From Galeopsis tetrahit (Eukaryota; Streptophyta; Magnoliopsida; Lamiales; Lamiaceae), in assembly GCA_963675135.1 (NCBI GenBank), contig OY776129.1, positions 70,649,348 to 70,713,347 on the forward strand: DNA of 64,000 nt, in the 5' to 3' direction. Every line of letters begins with the position of its first letter. The first letter of the stretch is position 1. The position numbers and the translations under genes are program-made. Of the stretch, positions 46,490-55,613 are shown piece after piece. Under the pieces are notes generated by a model, which was not told the DNA's origin, made no database searches, and saw only the letters and a program-made list of their open reading frames with translations.

Positions 46490-47059
46490 GGTTTTCTTAA
46501 ATTTGATTATTGACTCAGTTTTCACAATTTCACATTCATGTTCAATTCGGTCAGCAGGTTTTCCAGTCTCAAAGACCATGTGGAAAAAGTACTCTTCTAA
46601 TCATGAATATCAGATTATTAGTAGCGATGCCAGAATGACCAAATTCTATGGTGGATGGGTGATTGTGAGCTTAATAGACGAGGTTACTTTAGCTATTTAA
46701 TCGGATTGTCAAAGGGAAATTAAACTTGTGAATTATTAATTGTGCGCTCAATGCTGCAGTTGTATATGGCTCATTAGTAAGCCACTATTGATCACAGAGG
46801 GATCTCAAACCAATTTACTCAGACATTGTAACTCTGTAAATTCGAGAACTTGTCCTCATTTAGGAGGATTGGTTTCTCACTTCATTTAGTTTTCACAGGT
46901 TTTAGTTTTAAGGAGCTTGTTTAATGGCCAATGATTATAAATTATCAAGACAAGCATATGTCTGAAGTCTCTTTATGTGGACGATCTAATCTTCTCAATG
47001 AGGCCTCCATTTCAATTCATTATGTTTCGGATTTTTATTATTATTTATTGAGTGGAAAT

Positions 47060-47185
47060 TCAGGCAACCCTCTTCTCCTACAAAAACTGAGAAGGGAGGT
47101 GTTTATCTGCTCATAAACTGAAACTTTTGCTCTTCAGACTTGCTGATCTTTCCTTGAAGCTGGTCTAGTAAGCTTAAGGACATTG
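47060..47185 (+). ncRNA. H/ACA-like snoRNA, family B, copy 2a
   Basis: Identical to copy 1a. Confidence 0.6.
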
Positions 47186-47389
47186 ATACTCTCGATTTTA
47201 ATTCATTTCATTCACTTTATATAAATTGTCAAAAGAACTGTTTTTTAAGTTAGTAATATTGATTCTGTAGCGAAACCTTGAAGCTGGTCTAGTAAGTTGA
47301 GGGCATCGATACTCTCGATTATAATTTGTTTCATTTACTTTATATAAGCTGACAAAAGAACTGCTTTTTAAGTTAGTAATGTTGATTCT

Positions 47390-47535
47390 GTGCTTCGCTA
47401 TCTGGTTGGTAGGATAATTCTCGATTCCTAGTCAACTCGTTCCCTAGAAGCAATATTGAGCGTGTTGCTTTGGTTTTATTACTCCAACCCTTTTATTTCA
47501 TGATTTGGTTGAATAGTACTATTGCAGCTACATAT
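47390..47535 (+). ncRNA. Candidate H/ACA snoRNA, family H, copy 2
   Basis: Identical to copy 1. Confidence 0.45.
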
Positions 47536-47643
47536 TAATCTTCCAATAATCATTCTTGCTTCAGCTTTTTTATCATTTCTGTTGAATTGCCAATGACGAA
47601 GAATTCCCAAGTATAGGAAGTGCCGTATGACACTTTAAATGCA

Positions 47644-47780
47644 GCTTTTATGCCGGCGGGTAGCACTCTTCTCATCCACCGTTGATTTCTTTTTCATCTT
47701 GGTGATGAAAAAGGATTAACGGTCGAGATTGTGTCCGTCGTGCAGCTGTGTGCGTGATTTGGAACGGGACTCTGAGGTTT
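47644..47780 (+). ncRNA. Unassigned structured RNA, family C, copy 2
   Basis: Identical to copy 1, both stems intact. Confidence 0.4.
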
Positions 47781-47837
47781 CAGTAATTACTTTGCTTTTT
47801 CTTTTTTTTTTTTTCTGTGAAATTTATTGCCATTAAA

Positions 47838-47980
47838 GGTCCGACGCCACGTCGCCATTAGCCAACGCCGTGAACGGCGGTGTCAGTTTTGGACCAATAT
47901 CAATCCCTTTTGCATTTTGATAGGAATCTGTGGACTGGTTTTCTCATCCATCCACTGAGCCGTTTTGTGCGATTACAGTT
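47838..47980 (+). ncRNA. H/ACA snoRNA, family D, copy 2a
   Basis: Identical to copy 1a. Confidence 0.72.
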
Positions 47981-48026
47981 CTTTAAAATTTTCAACAGAT
48001 TCTGATTTTATTTTTTTGTTTAAAGT

Positions 48027-48110
48027 GAGGTCGATGATGATTTAATTATTGTTTATACAACTGGAATTACCGTCTGAACAATTTTGATGTTACGTATAAT
48101 CTGAGTCCTC
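48027..48110 (+). ncRNA. Box C/D snoRNA, family E, copy 2a
   Basis: Identical to copy 1a; all boxes intact. Confidence 0.82.
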
Positions 48111-48169
48111 ATCTTAAAATTCCTTTCCATTTTGTATAGAGTTCTTTCTTTAAGTATTGTGATGTTGGA

Positions 48170-48250
48170 TGAACAATGATGAGTTCTACAGACCTGTAAT
48201 GATTGCGGATATGATCGCAGTTATTTTGAACATCTAAGGGACTGAGTTTT
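48170..48250 (+). ncRNA. Box C/D snoRNA, family F, copy 2a
   Basis: Identical to copy 1a. Confidence 0.75.
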
Positions 48251-48548
48251 TTTCATCATCAAATACTTTTATTTGTATATGGTGTGTTTAAACTTCTATG
48301 CTTATGTATTTTGTTCACGTGATTTTCCTTTTATCTGCGTTTAGTCACATTTATGCATAGCGAGCTGTTATTGGATCGAATTGGTTGTGTTAGTTTTTCA
48401 CTTACAACTAATTATTGAATCAAATTGTATTTTAGTTCAAAACCTTGTGTACTTTGGTATACACGAGATCACAGTTATTTTCCTATTATTTGTCGTTTGG
48501 ATTAATATGCATATAATTTCGATATGTTGTACACGTAAAAGAAAATGT

Positions 48549-48644
48549 AAAGCTGCCGATGATGATGAATGTGTTGTATATATACTCATATGAAATTTCA
48601 TTGATTATTTAAACCACTACTGCCTTCCTTCTGAGGTCTGCTTT
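48549..48644 (+). ncRNA. Box C/D snoRNA, family G, copy 2
   Basis: Identical to copy 1. Confidence 0.75.
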
Positions 48645-48753
48645 GACTTAGATTTACAGTCTGTAACTTAATTTTAGTTTCTCATAGATTGTTCATTTCT
48701 GTGTGCTTGCATCTTTCTGTGTAATTTCTCTTGTTTTCATTTGTACAATTTTT

Positions 48754-48851
48754 GGACAATGAAGAACGAACTTAAGGTCTCGTTCGTCGTAATGGTGTCT
48801 TGCGATACCTTGCCGACCATTCTGGTATATCACCACCCATAAACTGAGTCC
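48754..48851 (+). ncRNA. Box C/D snoRNA, family A, copy 2
   Basis: Identical to copy 1. Confidence 0.68.
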
Positions 48852-49034
48852 TATATTATGGAAATTCCTTTTCTAGTTTAAAGGATATGTTTTATGACCA
48901 AGTTCTATACATAACAGTACAAGCAAAATCCTCTTTATGTGGACTAATTAATCTTCTCAATGATTCCTTTATTTCTACTCTTTTTTTGTTCATTATATTT
49001 TTGTTTCCTGCTGATTATTTATTGAGTGGATATT

Positions 49035-49160
49035 CATGCAACCCTCTTCTCTTAAAAAAGCTTGAGAAGGGAGGTGTTAATCTGTTCATAAACTGAAATT
49101 TTTGCTCTTCAGACTTGCTGATATTTACTTGAAGCTGGTCTAGTAAGCTTAAGGACATTA
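49035..49160 (+). ncRNA. H/ACA-like snoRNA, family B, copy 2b
   Basis: Identical to copy 1b. Confidence 0.58.
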
Positions 49161-49231
49161 TACTTCACTTATCCACCCTTGATTTTAATACTTATTAATG
49201 GCTTTGATGAAAAGTGCTTATTACCGTTAAG

Positions 49232-49375
49232 GGTCCGACGCCACGTCGCCATTAGCTAATGCTGTGAACGGCGGTGTCAGTTTTGGACCAAAATCAAACC
49301 TTTTTGCATTTTGATAGGAATCTGTGGACTGGTTTTTCTCATCCATCCACCGAGCCGTTTTGTGCGATTACATTC
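49232..49375 (+). ncRNA. H/ACA snoRNA, family D, copy 2b
   Basis: Identical to copy 1b. Confidence 0.68.
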
Positions 49376-49424
49376 CCCTAATTTTTTTTTTCTAAAAAAT
49401 ATTGAAGAATGCTTGATTTAATGC

Positions 49425-49510
49425 GGGGTCGATGATGATTTAAATATTGTTTATACAACTGGAATTACCGTCTGAACATTTTTTTGATGTTATCTATAAT
49501 CTGAGACCTC
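49425..49510 (+). ncRNA. Box C/D snoRNA, family E, copy 2b
   Basis: Identical to copy 1b. Confidence 0.78.
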
Positions 49511-49566
49511 TTTTTGAAATACTTTCCCATGTTTCTGAATATGTCTTTACGTTTTTTTGGTGTAGG

Positions 49567-49643
49567 TTGAACGATGATGAGTTATGCATACCTGTAATGA
49601 TTGCGTATATGATTGCCTTTATTTTTAACGAATAAGCGACTAA
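49567..49643 (+). pseudogene. Decayed family F snoRNA, copy 2b
   Basis: Same losses as copy 1b, so the decay preceded the duplication of the 3.15-kb unit. Confidence 0.6.
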
Positions 49644-50213
49644 GGTTTTCTTAAATTTGATTATTGACTCAGTTTTCACAATTTCACATTCATGTTCAAT
49701 TCGGTCAGCAGGTTTTCCAGTCTCAAAGACCATGTGGAAAAAGTACTCTTCTAATCATGAATATCAGATTATTAGTAGCGATGCCAGAATGACCAAATTC
49801 TATGGTGGATGGGTGATTGTGAGCTTAATAGACGAGGTTACTTTAGCTATTTAATCGGATTGTCAAAGGGAAATTAAACTTGTGAATTATTAATTGTGCG
49901 CTCAATGCTGCAGTTGTATATGGCTCATTAGTAAGCCACTATTGATCACAGAGGGATCTCAAACCAATTTACTCAGACATTGTAACTCTGTAAATTCGAG
50001 AACTTGTCCTCATTTAGGAGGATTGGTTTCTCACTTCATTTAGTTTTCACAGGTTTTAGTTTTAAGGAGCTTGTTTAATGGCCAATGATTATAAATTATC
50101 AAGACAAGCATATGTCTGAAGTCTCTTTATGTGGACGATCTAATCTTCTCAATGAGGCCTCCATTTCAATTCATTATGTTTCGGATTTTTATTATTATTT
50201 ATTGAGTGGAAAT

Positions 50214-50339
50214 TCAGGCAACCCTCTTCTCCTACAAAAACTGAGAAGGGAGGTGTTTATCTGCTCATAAACTGAAACTTTTGCTCTTCAGACTTGCTGA
50301 TCTTTCCTTGAAGCTGGTCTAGTAAGCTTAAGGACATTG
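50214..50339 (+). ncRNA. H/ACA-like snoRNA, family B, copy 3a
   Basis: Identical to copy 1a. Confidence 0.6.
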
Positions 50340-50543
50340 ATACTCTCGATTTTAATTCATTTCATTCACTTTATATAAATTGTCAAAAGAACTGTTTTTT
50401 AAGTTAGTAATATTGATTCTGTAGCGAAACCTTGAAGCTGGTCTAGTAAGTTGAGGGCATCGATACTCTCGATTATAATTTGTTTCATTTACTTTATATA
50501 AGCTGACAAAAGAACTGCTTTTTAAGTTAGTAATGTTGATTCT

Positions 50544-50689
50544 GTGCTTCGCTATCTGGTTGGTAGGATAATTCTCGATTCCTAGTCAACTCGTTCCCTA
50601 GAAGCAATATTGAGCGTGTTGCTTTGGTTTTATTACTCCAACCCTTTTATTTCATGATTTGGTTGAATAGTACTATTGCAGCTACATAT
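50544..50689 (+). ncRNA. Candidate H/ACA snoRNA, family H, copy 3
   Basis: Identical to copy 1. Confidence 0.45.
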
Positions 50690-50797
50690 TAATCTTCCAA
50701 TAATCATTCTTGCTTCAGCTTTTTTATCATTTCTGTTGAATTGCCAATGACGAAGAATTCCCAAGTATAGGAAGTGCCGTATGACACTTTAAATGCA

Positions 50798-50934
50798 GCT
50801 TTTATGCCGGCGGGTAGCACTCTTCTCATCCACCGTTGATTTCTTTTTCATCTTGGTGATGAAAAAGGATTAACGGTCGAGATTGTGTCCGTCGTGCAGC
50901 TGTGTGCGTGATTTGGAACGGGACTCTGAGGTTT
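50798..50934 (+). ncRNA. Unassigned structured RNA, family C, copy 3
   Basis: Identical to copy 1. Confidence 0.4.
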
Positions 50935-50990
50935 CAGTAATTACTTTGCTTTTTCTTTTTTTTTTTTCTGTGAAATTTATTGCCATTAAA

Positions 50991-51133
50991 GGTCCGACGC
51001 CACGTCGCCATTAGCCAACGCCGTGAACGGCGGTGTCAGTTTTGGACCAATATCAATCCCTTTTGCATTTTGATAGGAATCTGTGGACTGGTTTTCTCAT
51101 CCATCCACTGAGCCGTTTTGTGCGATTACAGTT
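50991..51133 (+). ncRNA. H/ACA snoRNA, family D, copy 3a
   Basis: Identical to copy 1a; one T fewer in the preceding poly-T tract. Confidence 0.72.
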
Positions 51134-51179
51134 CTTTAAAATTTTCAACAGATTCTGATTTTATTTTTTTGTTTAAAGT

Positions 51180-51263
51180 GAGGTCGATGATGATTTAATT
51201 ATTGTTTATACAACTGGAATTACCGTCTGAACAATTTTGATGTTACGTATAATCTGAGTCCTC
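51180..51263 (+). ncRNA. Box C/D snoRNA, family E, copy 3a
   Basis: All boxes and the 18S element intact. Confidence 0.82.
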
Positions 51264-51321
51264 ATCTTAAAAATTCCTTTCCATTTTGTATAGAGTTCTT
51301 TCTTTAAGTATTGTGATGTTG

Positions 51322-51378
51322 GATGAACAATGATTGCGGATATGATCGCAGTTATTTTGGACATCTAAGGGACTGAGT
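51322..51378 (+). pseudogene. Family F snoRNA with deleted C box, copy 3a
   Basis: A deletion of about 21 bases between two AATGAT motifs removes the second half of the C box and the ACAGACCTGT element, while the D box and CATCTAAGGG remain. Confidence 0.7.
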
Positions 51379-51674
51379 TTTTTTCATCATCAAATACTTT
51401 TATTTGTGTATTGTGTGTTTAAAATTCTATATTTATGTGTTTTGTTCACGTAATTTTCCTTGTATCAGGGTTTAGTCACATTTATGCATGCAAGCTATTA
51501 TTGGATCGAATTGGTTGTGTTAGTTTTTCACTTGCAACTAATTATTGAATAAAATTGTATTTTAGTTCAAAACCTTTTACTTTGGTGTATACAAGAGATC
51601 ACTGTTAATTTCCTATTATTTGTTGTTTGGATTAATATGCATATAATTCCGATATGTTTTTTGTAATAATGTAA

Positions 51675-51770
51675 AAAGCTGCCAATGATGATGAATGTTT
51701 TGTATATATACTCATATGAAAATTCATTGATTATTTAAACCACTACTGCCTTCCTTCTGAGGTCTGCTTT
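51675..51770 (+). ncRNA. Box C/D snoRNA, family G, copy 3
   Basis: C box AATGATGA, D box CTGA 51757-51760, AAAGC/GCTTT stem and CTGCCTTCCTT kept although flanks have diverged. Confidence 0.75.
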
Positions 51771-51907
51771 TACTGATTTACAGTCTGTAACTTAATTTTA
51801 GTTTCTCATAGATTGTTCATTTCTGTGTGCTTGCATCATTCTGTGTAATAATCCTCTAACGATTTACGGCATTCAAAATTTCTTTTGTTTTCATTTGTAC
51901 AATTTTT

Positions 51908-52005
51908 GGACGATGAAGAACGAACTTAAGGTCTCGTTCGTTGTAATGGTGTTTTGCGATACCTTGCCGACCATTCTGGTATATCACCACCCATAAACTG
52001 AGTCC
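51908..52005 (+). ncRNA. Box C/D snoRNA, family A, copy 3
   Basis: GGAC/GTCC stem, ATGAAGA, CTGA (51998-52001) and CACCACCCATA kept; flanks diverged. Confidence 0.7.
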
Positions 52006-52180
52006 TATATTTTGGAAATCCTTTTTCTTGTTTTAAGTAATGCGGAGTATGTTTTATGATTAAGTTTTATACATAACAGGACAAGCAGAATCCTCCTCTT
52101 TATGTGGATGCTCTATTCTTCCTACTCTTTTTCTGTTCATTATATTTTTGTTTCTTGCTGATTATTTATTGAGTGGAAAT

Positions 52181-52306
52181 TCAGGCAACCCTCTTCTCTT
52201 ACAAAAGCTGAGAAGGGAGGTGTTAATCTGCTCATAAACCGAAAGTTTTGCTCTTCAGACTTGCTGATATTTCCTTGAAGCTGGTCTAGTAAGCTCAAGG
52301 ACATTA
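52181..52306 (+). ncRNA. H/ACA-like snoRNA, family B, copy 3b
   Basis: Hairpins and ACA (52301-52303) kept in a diverged background. Confidence 0.6.
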
Positions 52307-52347
52307 TACTTTACTCATCCACCTTTGAAGAATGCTTGATTTAATGC

Positions 52348-52432
52348 GAGGTCGGTGATGATTTAAATATTGTTTATACAACTGGAATTGCCGTCTGAAC
52401 ATTTTTGATGTTATCTATAATCTGAGACCTCC
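52348..52432 (+). ncRNA. Box C/D snoRNA, family E, copy 3b
   Basis: C box GTGATGAT and D CTGA intact. One A-to-G change in the antisense element (GGAATTGCCG) converts an A-U pair at the predicted methylation site to a G-U pair. The adjacent family D copy has been deleted. Confidence 0.65.
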
Positions 52433-53145
52433 TTTTGAAATTCCTTCCCATGTTTTTGAATGTGTCTTTCAATTTTTTTGGTGTTGGTTGAACACTGATG
52501 AGTTCTACAGACCTGTAATGATTGTGTATATGATCGCCATTATTTTTAACTTATAAGGGACTAAGGTTTTCTCTAATTTGACTATTGCATAACATGTTAC
52601 TAGATGATTAGCTGGTGGTCGGTCTTAAAGACCATGTGAAAAGAGTACTGTTCTAATCATCAATCTCTGTTGTTAGTAGTGACGGCAGAGTGACTAAATT
52701 CTATTGTGGATGGGAGATTTATGAGCTGACTTGGCGCTAGCCATGCACATTTCTGGGATATTATGAGCTCTATAGATGAAGTTAACTTAGCTATTTACTC
52801 AGATTGTTAGAAGTCACTATATCAAAGGGAAATTAAACTACTGATGAATTGTTTATAGTTCGTTCAATGCACTATTGATCAGCGAGGGATCGCAAACTAT
52901 TTACCCAGACATTGTAACTCTGTACATTCGAGTGCCTGTCCTCATTTAGGAGAATTGATTTGTCACTTCCTTTAGTTTTCATAGGTTTTAGTTTTAAGGA
53001 TCTTGTTTAGTGGCCAATGATTATAAATTATCAAGACAAGCATATGTCTGAAGTCTCTTTATGTTGTCGATCTCATCTTCTCAATGAGGCCTCTATTTCA
53101 ATTCATTATGTTTTTATATTTCTTTATTATTTATTGAGTGGAAAT

Positions 53146-53273
53146 TCAGGCAACCCCCTTCTCCTACGAAAACTGAGACGGGAGGTGTTTATCTGCTCAT
53201 AAACTGAAACTTTTGCTCTTCAGACTTGCTGATCTTTCCTTGAAGCTGGTCTAGTAAGCTTAAGGACGTTGAT
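53146..53273 (+). pseudogene. Family B snoRNA with ACA changed to ACG, copy 4
   Basis: Both hairpins are present but the box reads AAGGACGTT, so normal 3'-end formation is unlikely. Confidence 0.6.
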
Positions 53274-53336
53274 ACTCTCGATTATAATCTATTTCATTTA
53301 CTTTATTTAAATTGACAAGTTAATAGTGTTGTTTAT

Positions 53337-53482
53337 GTGCTTCACTATCTGGTTGATAGGATATTTCTTGCTTCCTAGTCAACTCGTTCCCTAGAAGCAA
53401 AATTGAGCGTGTTGCTTTGGTTTTATTACTCCAACCCTTTTATTTCATGATTTGGTTGAAGAATACTACTGCAGCTACACAT
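53337..53482 (+). ncRNA. Candidate H/ACA snoRNA, family H, copy 4
   Basis: Diverged copy retaining both hairpins and ACA (53477-53479), supporting selection on this family. Confidence 0.45.
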
Positions 53483-53567
53483 TAATTCAGCTTTTTTTCA
53501 TTTTTGTTGAATTGCCAATGACCAAGTACTCCCAAGTATAGGAAGTGCCTATGACTCTTTAAATACA

Positions 53568-53672
53568 GCGTTGATGCTGGCTGAGCACTTTTCTCATCCA
53601 CCGTTGACTGTGATGAAAAAGGATTGTCGTGCAGCTGTGTGCGTGATTTGGAACGTGACTCTGAGGTTTCTG
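53568..53672 (+). pseudogene. Family C structured RNA remnant, copy 4
   Basis: Deletions remove most of the upper stem and part of the lower stem. Confidence 0.5.
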
Positions 53673-53720
53673 TATTTACTTTGGTTTATTTTCTGTGAAA
53701 TTTATTACTCCACTATTAAA

Positions 53721-53855
53721 GGTCCGACGCCATTTGCCAACGCTGTGAACGGTGGTGTCAGTTTTAGACCAATATCAGTCCCTCTCTCATTTTGATAGGA
53801 ATCTGTGGACTGGTTTTCTCATCCATCCACTGAGCCGTTTTGTGTGATTACAATT
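53721..53855 (+). ncRNA. H/ACA snoRNA, family D, copy 4
   Basis: H box ATATCA and ACA (53850-53852) kept. A deletion in the first hairpin and AGACC in place of GGACC weaken the basal stem; it may be a pseudogene. Confidence 0.5.
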
Positions 53856-53896
53856 CTTTAAAGTTTTCAATTTTTTTATGTTTTTTTTTAGTTTTA

Positions 53897-53986
53897 TGTG
53901 ATGTCGATATGATGATTTAATTATTGTTTATACAACTGGAATTACCGTCTGAACAATTTTAATGCTATCTATAATCTAAGACCTCT
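53897..53986 (+). pseudogene. Family E snoRNA with lost D box, copy 4
   Basis: The D' region and CTGGAATTACCG remain, but the D box reads CTAA and the C box is shifted by an inserted AT. Confidence 0.6.
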
Positions 53987-54041
53987 TTTTGAAATACCTT
54001 CCCATGTTCTTTTCGAATGTATTTTGCATTTTCTTTGATGT

Positions 54042-54120
54042 AGGATGTACGAGTACGATTATCAGTTCTGCAGACCTGTAATAATTGCGGCGGGTATTTT
54101 GAACATCTAAGGATTGAGTT
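54042..54120 (+). pseudogene. Decayed family F snoRNA, copy 4
   Basis: CAGACCTGTAAT and GAACATCTAAGG survive, but the C box (ATTATCA) and the D box (TTGA) are altered. Confidence 0.55.
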
Positions 54121-54329
54121 TTTCTTTCTTATGTTTTATTTGTGTATTTATACATGGGACTCATAAAAATAATAATATTTTAATAATTCAACATTTAGGC
54201 GGGAACTTGCTGTTATTATATATATATAGATTGTTTTATTTTTATGCTTAAAATAGCTTTGCTCAGGTGTAAGTCTCATTTTCAACACTCGACTTTGCTT
54301 ACACTTAAATTAACCCATTATAAACCCGT

Positions 54330-54960
54330 TTGTTAATGTGAATGGTATTTCGGTATCGGAGAGTGGACGAGCTCGGTATCATATGGATTAAAGGAGTCCC
54401 TTTGAAGGTCACCACGTTCTCATGGAGGATGCTACAAGATAAGATACCTACGGTCAACTATAATTCCAATTTTCCCCTTAGCTGCAAATGGTGTGATGAA
54501 GATGAGGAAGATACCGTGCACCTCTTCTTCAGGTGTCGTTGCTCGACGAGAATCTGGATTGGGGTCTACGATTGGTTTGGCTTAAATTACACTGCTGGCC
54601 ACTGTAACCTCGACCACTTCAGAGATCATGGAGGTAAAGCTGCGGGAAAATGGAAGCAAGCGTGGCTCTCTATTTGGGCAATGTGGAAGAGAAGGAATGC
54701 AACCTGTTTCAATGGAACTCCATTCGTGGATGAGGTAGTGGTTAAAGAAAGGCTAGGGATATGATCTATTTCTGGAACTCTGTTGAGGATTGGTTTAGGG
54801 AGCCAAGAAGCTGTATTAATTGAGATTTCCCCTGTTTTCTTTTCTTTGGTTTTTGGAAATAGGCTGTTAGTTTTGGCTTTGGATTTATTTTTTCAGCAAC
54901 TGTGTTGTACCTTTTTTGATTTGGTAGGGTATTCCTGATAAAAAGAAAAATATTTCCTCT
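54330..54960 (+). mobile_element. 5'-truncated LINE, ORF2 C-terminus (zf-RVT)
   Basis: An open frame at 54342-54764 reads IWIKGVPLKVTTFSWRMLQD, CKWCDEDEEDTVHLFFRC, WIGVYDWFG and SIWAMWKRRNATCFNGTPFV: the zinc-binding reverse-transcriptase-associated domain at the end of plant L1-like ORF2. A T/G-rich 3' trailer follows to about 54960. The endonuclease and catalytic reverse transcriptase are absent. It interrupts the last snoRNA unit. Confidence 0.8.
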
Positions 54961-54974
54961 CTAAATAATCATAC

Positions 54975-55140
54975 TGAATTTGGACGCAAGGAGTTAGCTT
55001 CGTTTTTTTCGGAGAAACTATGAGCTCATGAGACGACTACTATAAAATTAGCCAGGGATCTCAGGCTTGTAACACTGTAAATACCAAGACTTGTCCTCAT
55101 TTACGAGGATTGGTTCCTTCGTTGAATACATACTTGGGGA
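54975..55140 (+). repeat. Residual end of snoRNA array unit 4
   Basis: GGGATCTCA...TTGTAAC.CTGTAAAT...ACTTGTCCTCATTTA.GAGGATTGGTT matches the tail of units 1-3 (for example 46797-46875). This shows that the LINE inserted inside a repeat unit. Confidence 0.7.
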
Positions 55141-55613
55141 CTTCTTAATTTCTTCTATATGTCCCGTGTTTTTATCATTTAATTTACATATACTCTAATT
55201 TTGTTCGATTATCAACATTCTTCTTATAAGTATAGATCGAGTGGGTGTGTGCTTCTAAAACCTAGTATTTAAAATTTCTAGAAGTCCTAATTAGATTCTC
55301 GATGGCTTGTAGTATAGTTGACACAAAAGCTTCCTCTCCTTCATTGAGTTACAGTTATTTGTCATCTTTTTTTGAAAAAAAACATATACACTTATACAAA
55401 CATTAGAAACAATGTATCAGTGACAAGGATAAAGAAAATCTTCATTTTCATTATCTCTCGTATGTCCAACCAATTACACCATACATGCAAAAATTAGCTA
55501 CACTTCTATCAGAATGAATGTGGGCCACGTTGCCTCGCTTGAGACCTAATGTGCTCTAGCAGTATATCACTCTCAAGATCATCAAAACTGCTTCATGATG
55601 ATATGTGTAAATA
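55141..55613. other. Intergenic DNA and Plsp1 3' flank
   Basis: No gene or repeat with clear ends; contains the presumed 3'UTR of the minus-strand peptidase gene. Confidence 0.4.

Larger units (their letters stand above)
43746..46900 (+). repeat. snoRNA array unit 1 (3155 bp)
   Basis: First complete tandem unit, holding snoRNA families B, H, C, D, E, F, G, A, then second copies of B, D, E and a decayed F. It differs from unit 2 by single-base changes, including one extra C at about 44117. Confidence 0.93.
46901..50054 (+). repeat. snoRNA array unit 2 (3154 bp)
   Basis: Nearly base-for-base identical to unit 1 after its first 40 bases, implying very recent duplication or strong homogenisation. 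Confidence 0.93.
50055..52986 (+). repeat. snoRNA array unit 3 (2932 bp, second half diverged)
   Basis: The first 1.25 kb is near-identical to units 1 and 2; from about 51320 it diverges, with deletions that remove the second family D copy. Confidence 0.88.
52987..54120 (+). repeat. snoRNA array unit 4 (partial, diverged)
   Basis: Recognisable B, H, C, D, E and F segments in the same order, each with substitutions or deletions. The unit ends at the LINE fragment, and a residual stretch lies beyond it. Confidence 0.85.

Noticed and set aside
43776..53202. Repeated small ORFs (61-79 codons) in each 3.15-kb unit, taken as a tandem gene family
   Set aside because: They recur only because the DNA unit recurs. 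Several overlap H/ACA and C/D RNA structures, codon content is AT-rich and low-complexity, and the diverged unit keeps RNA boxes rather than the reading frames.
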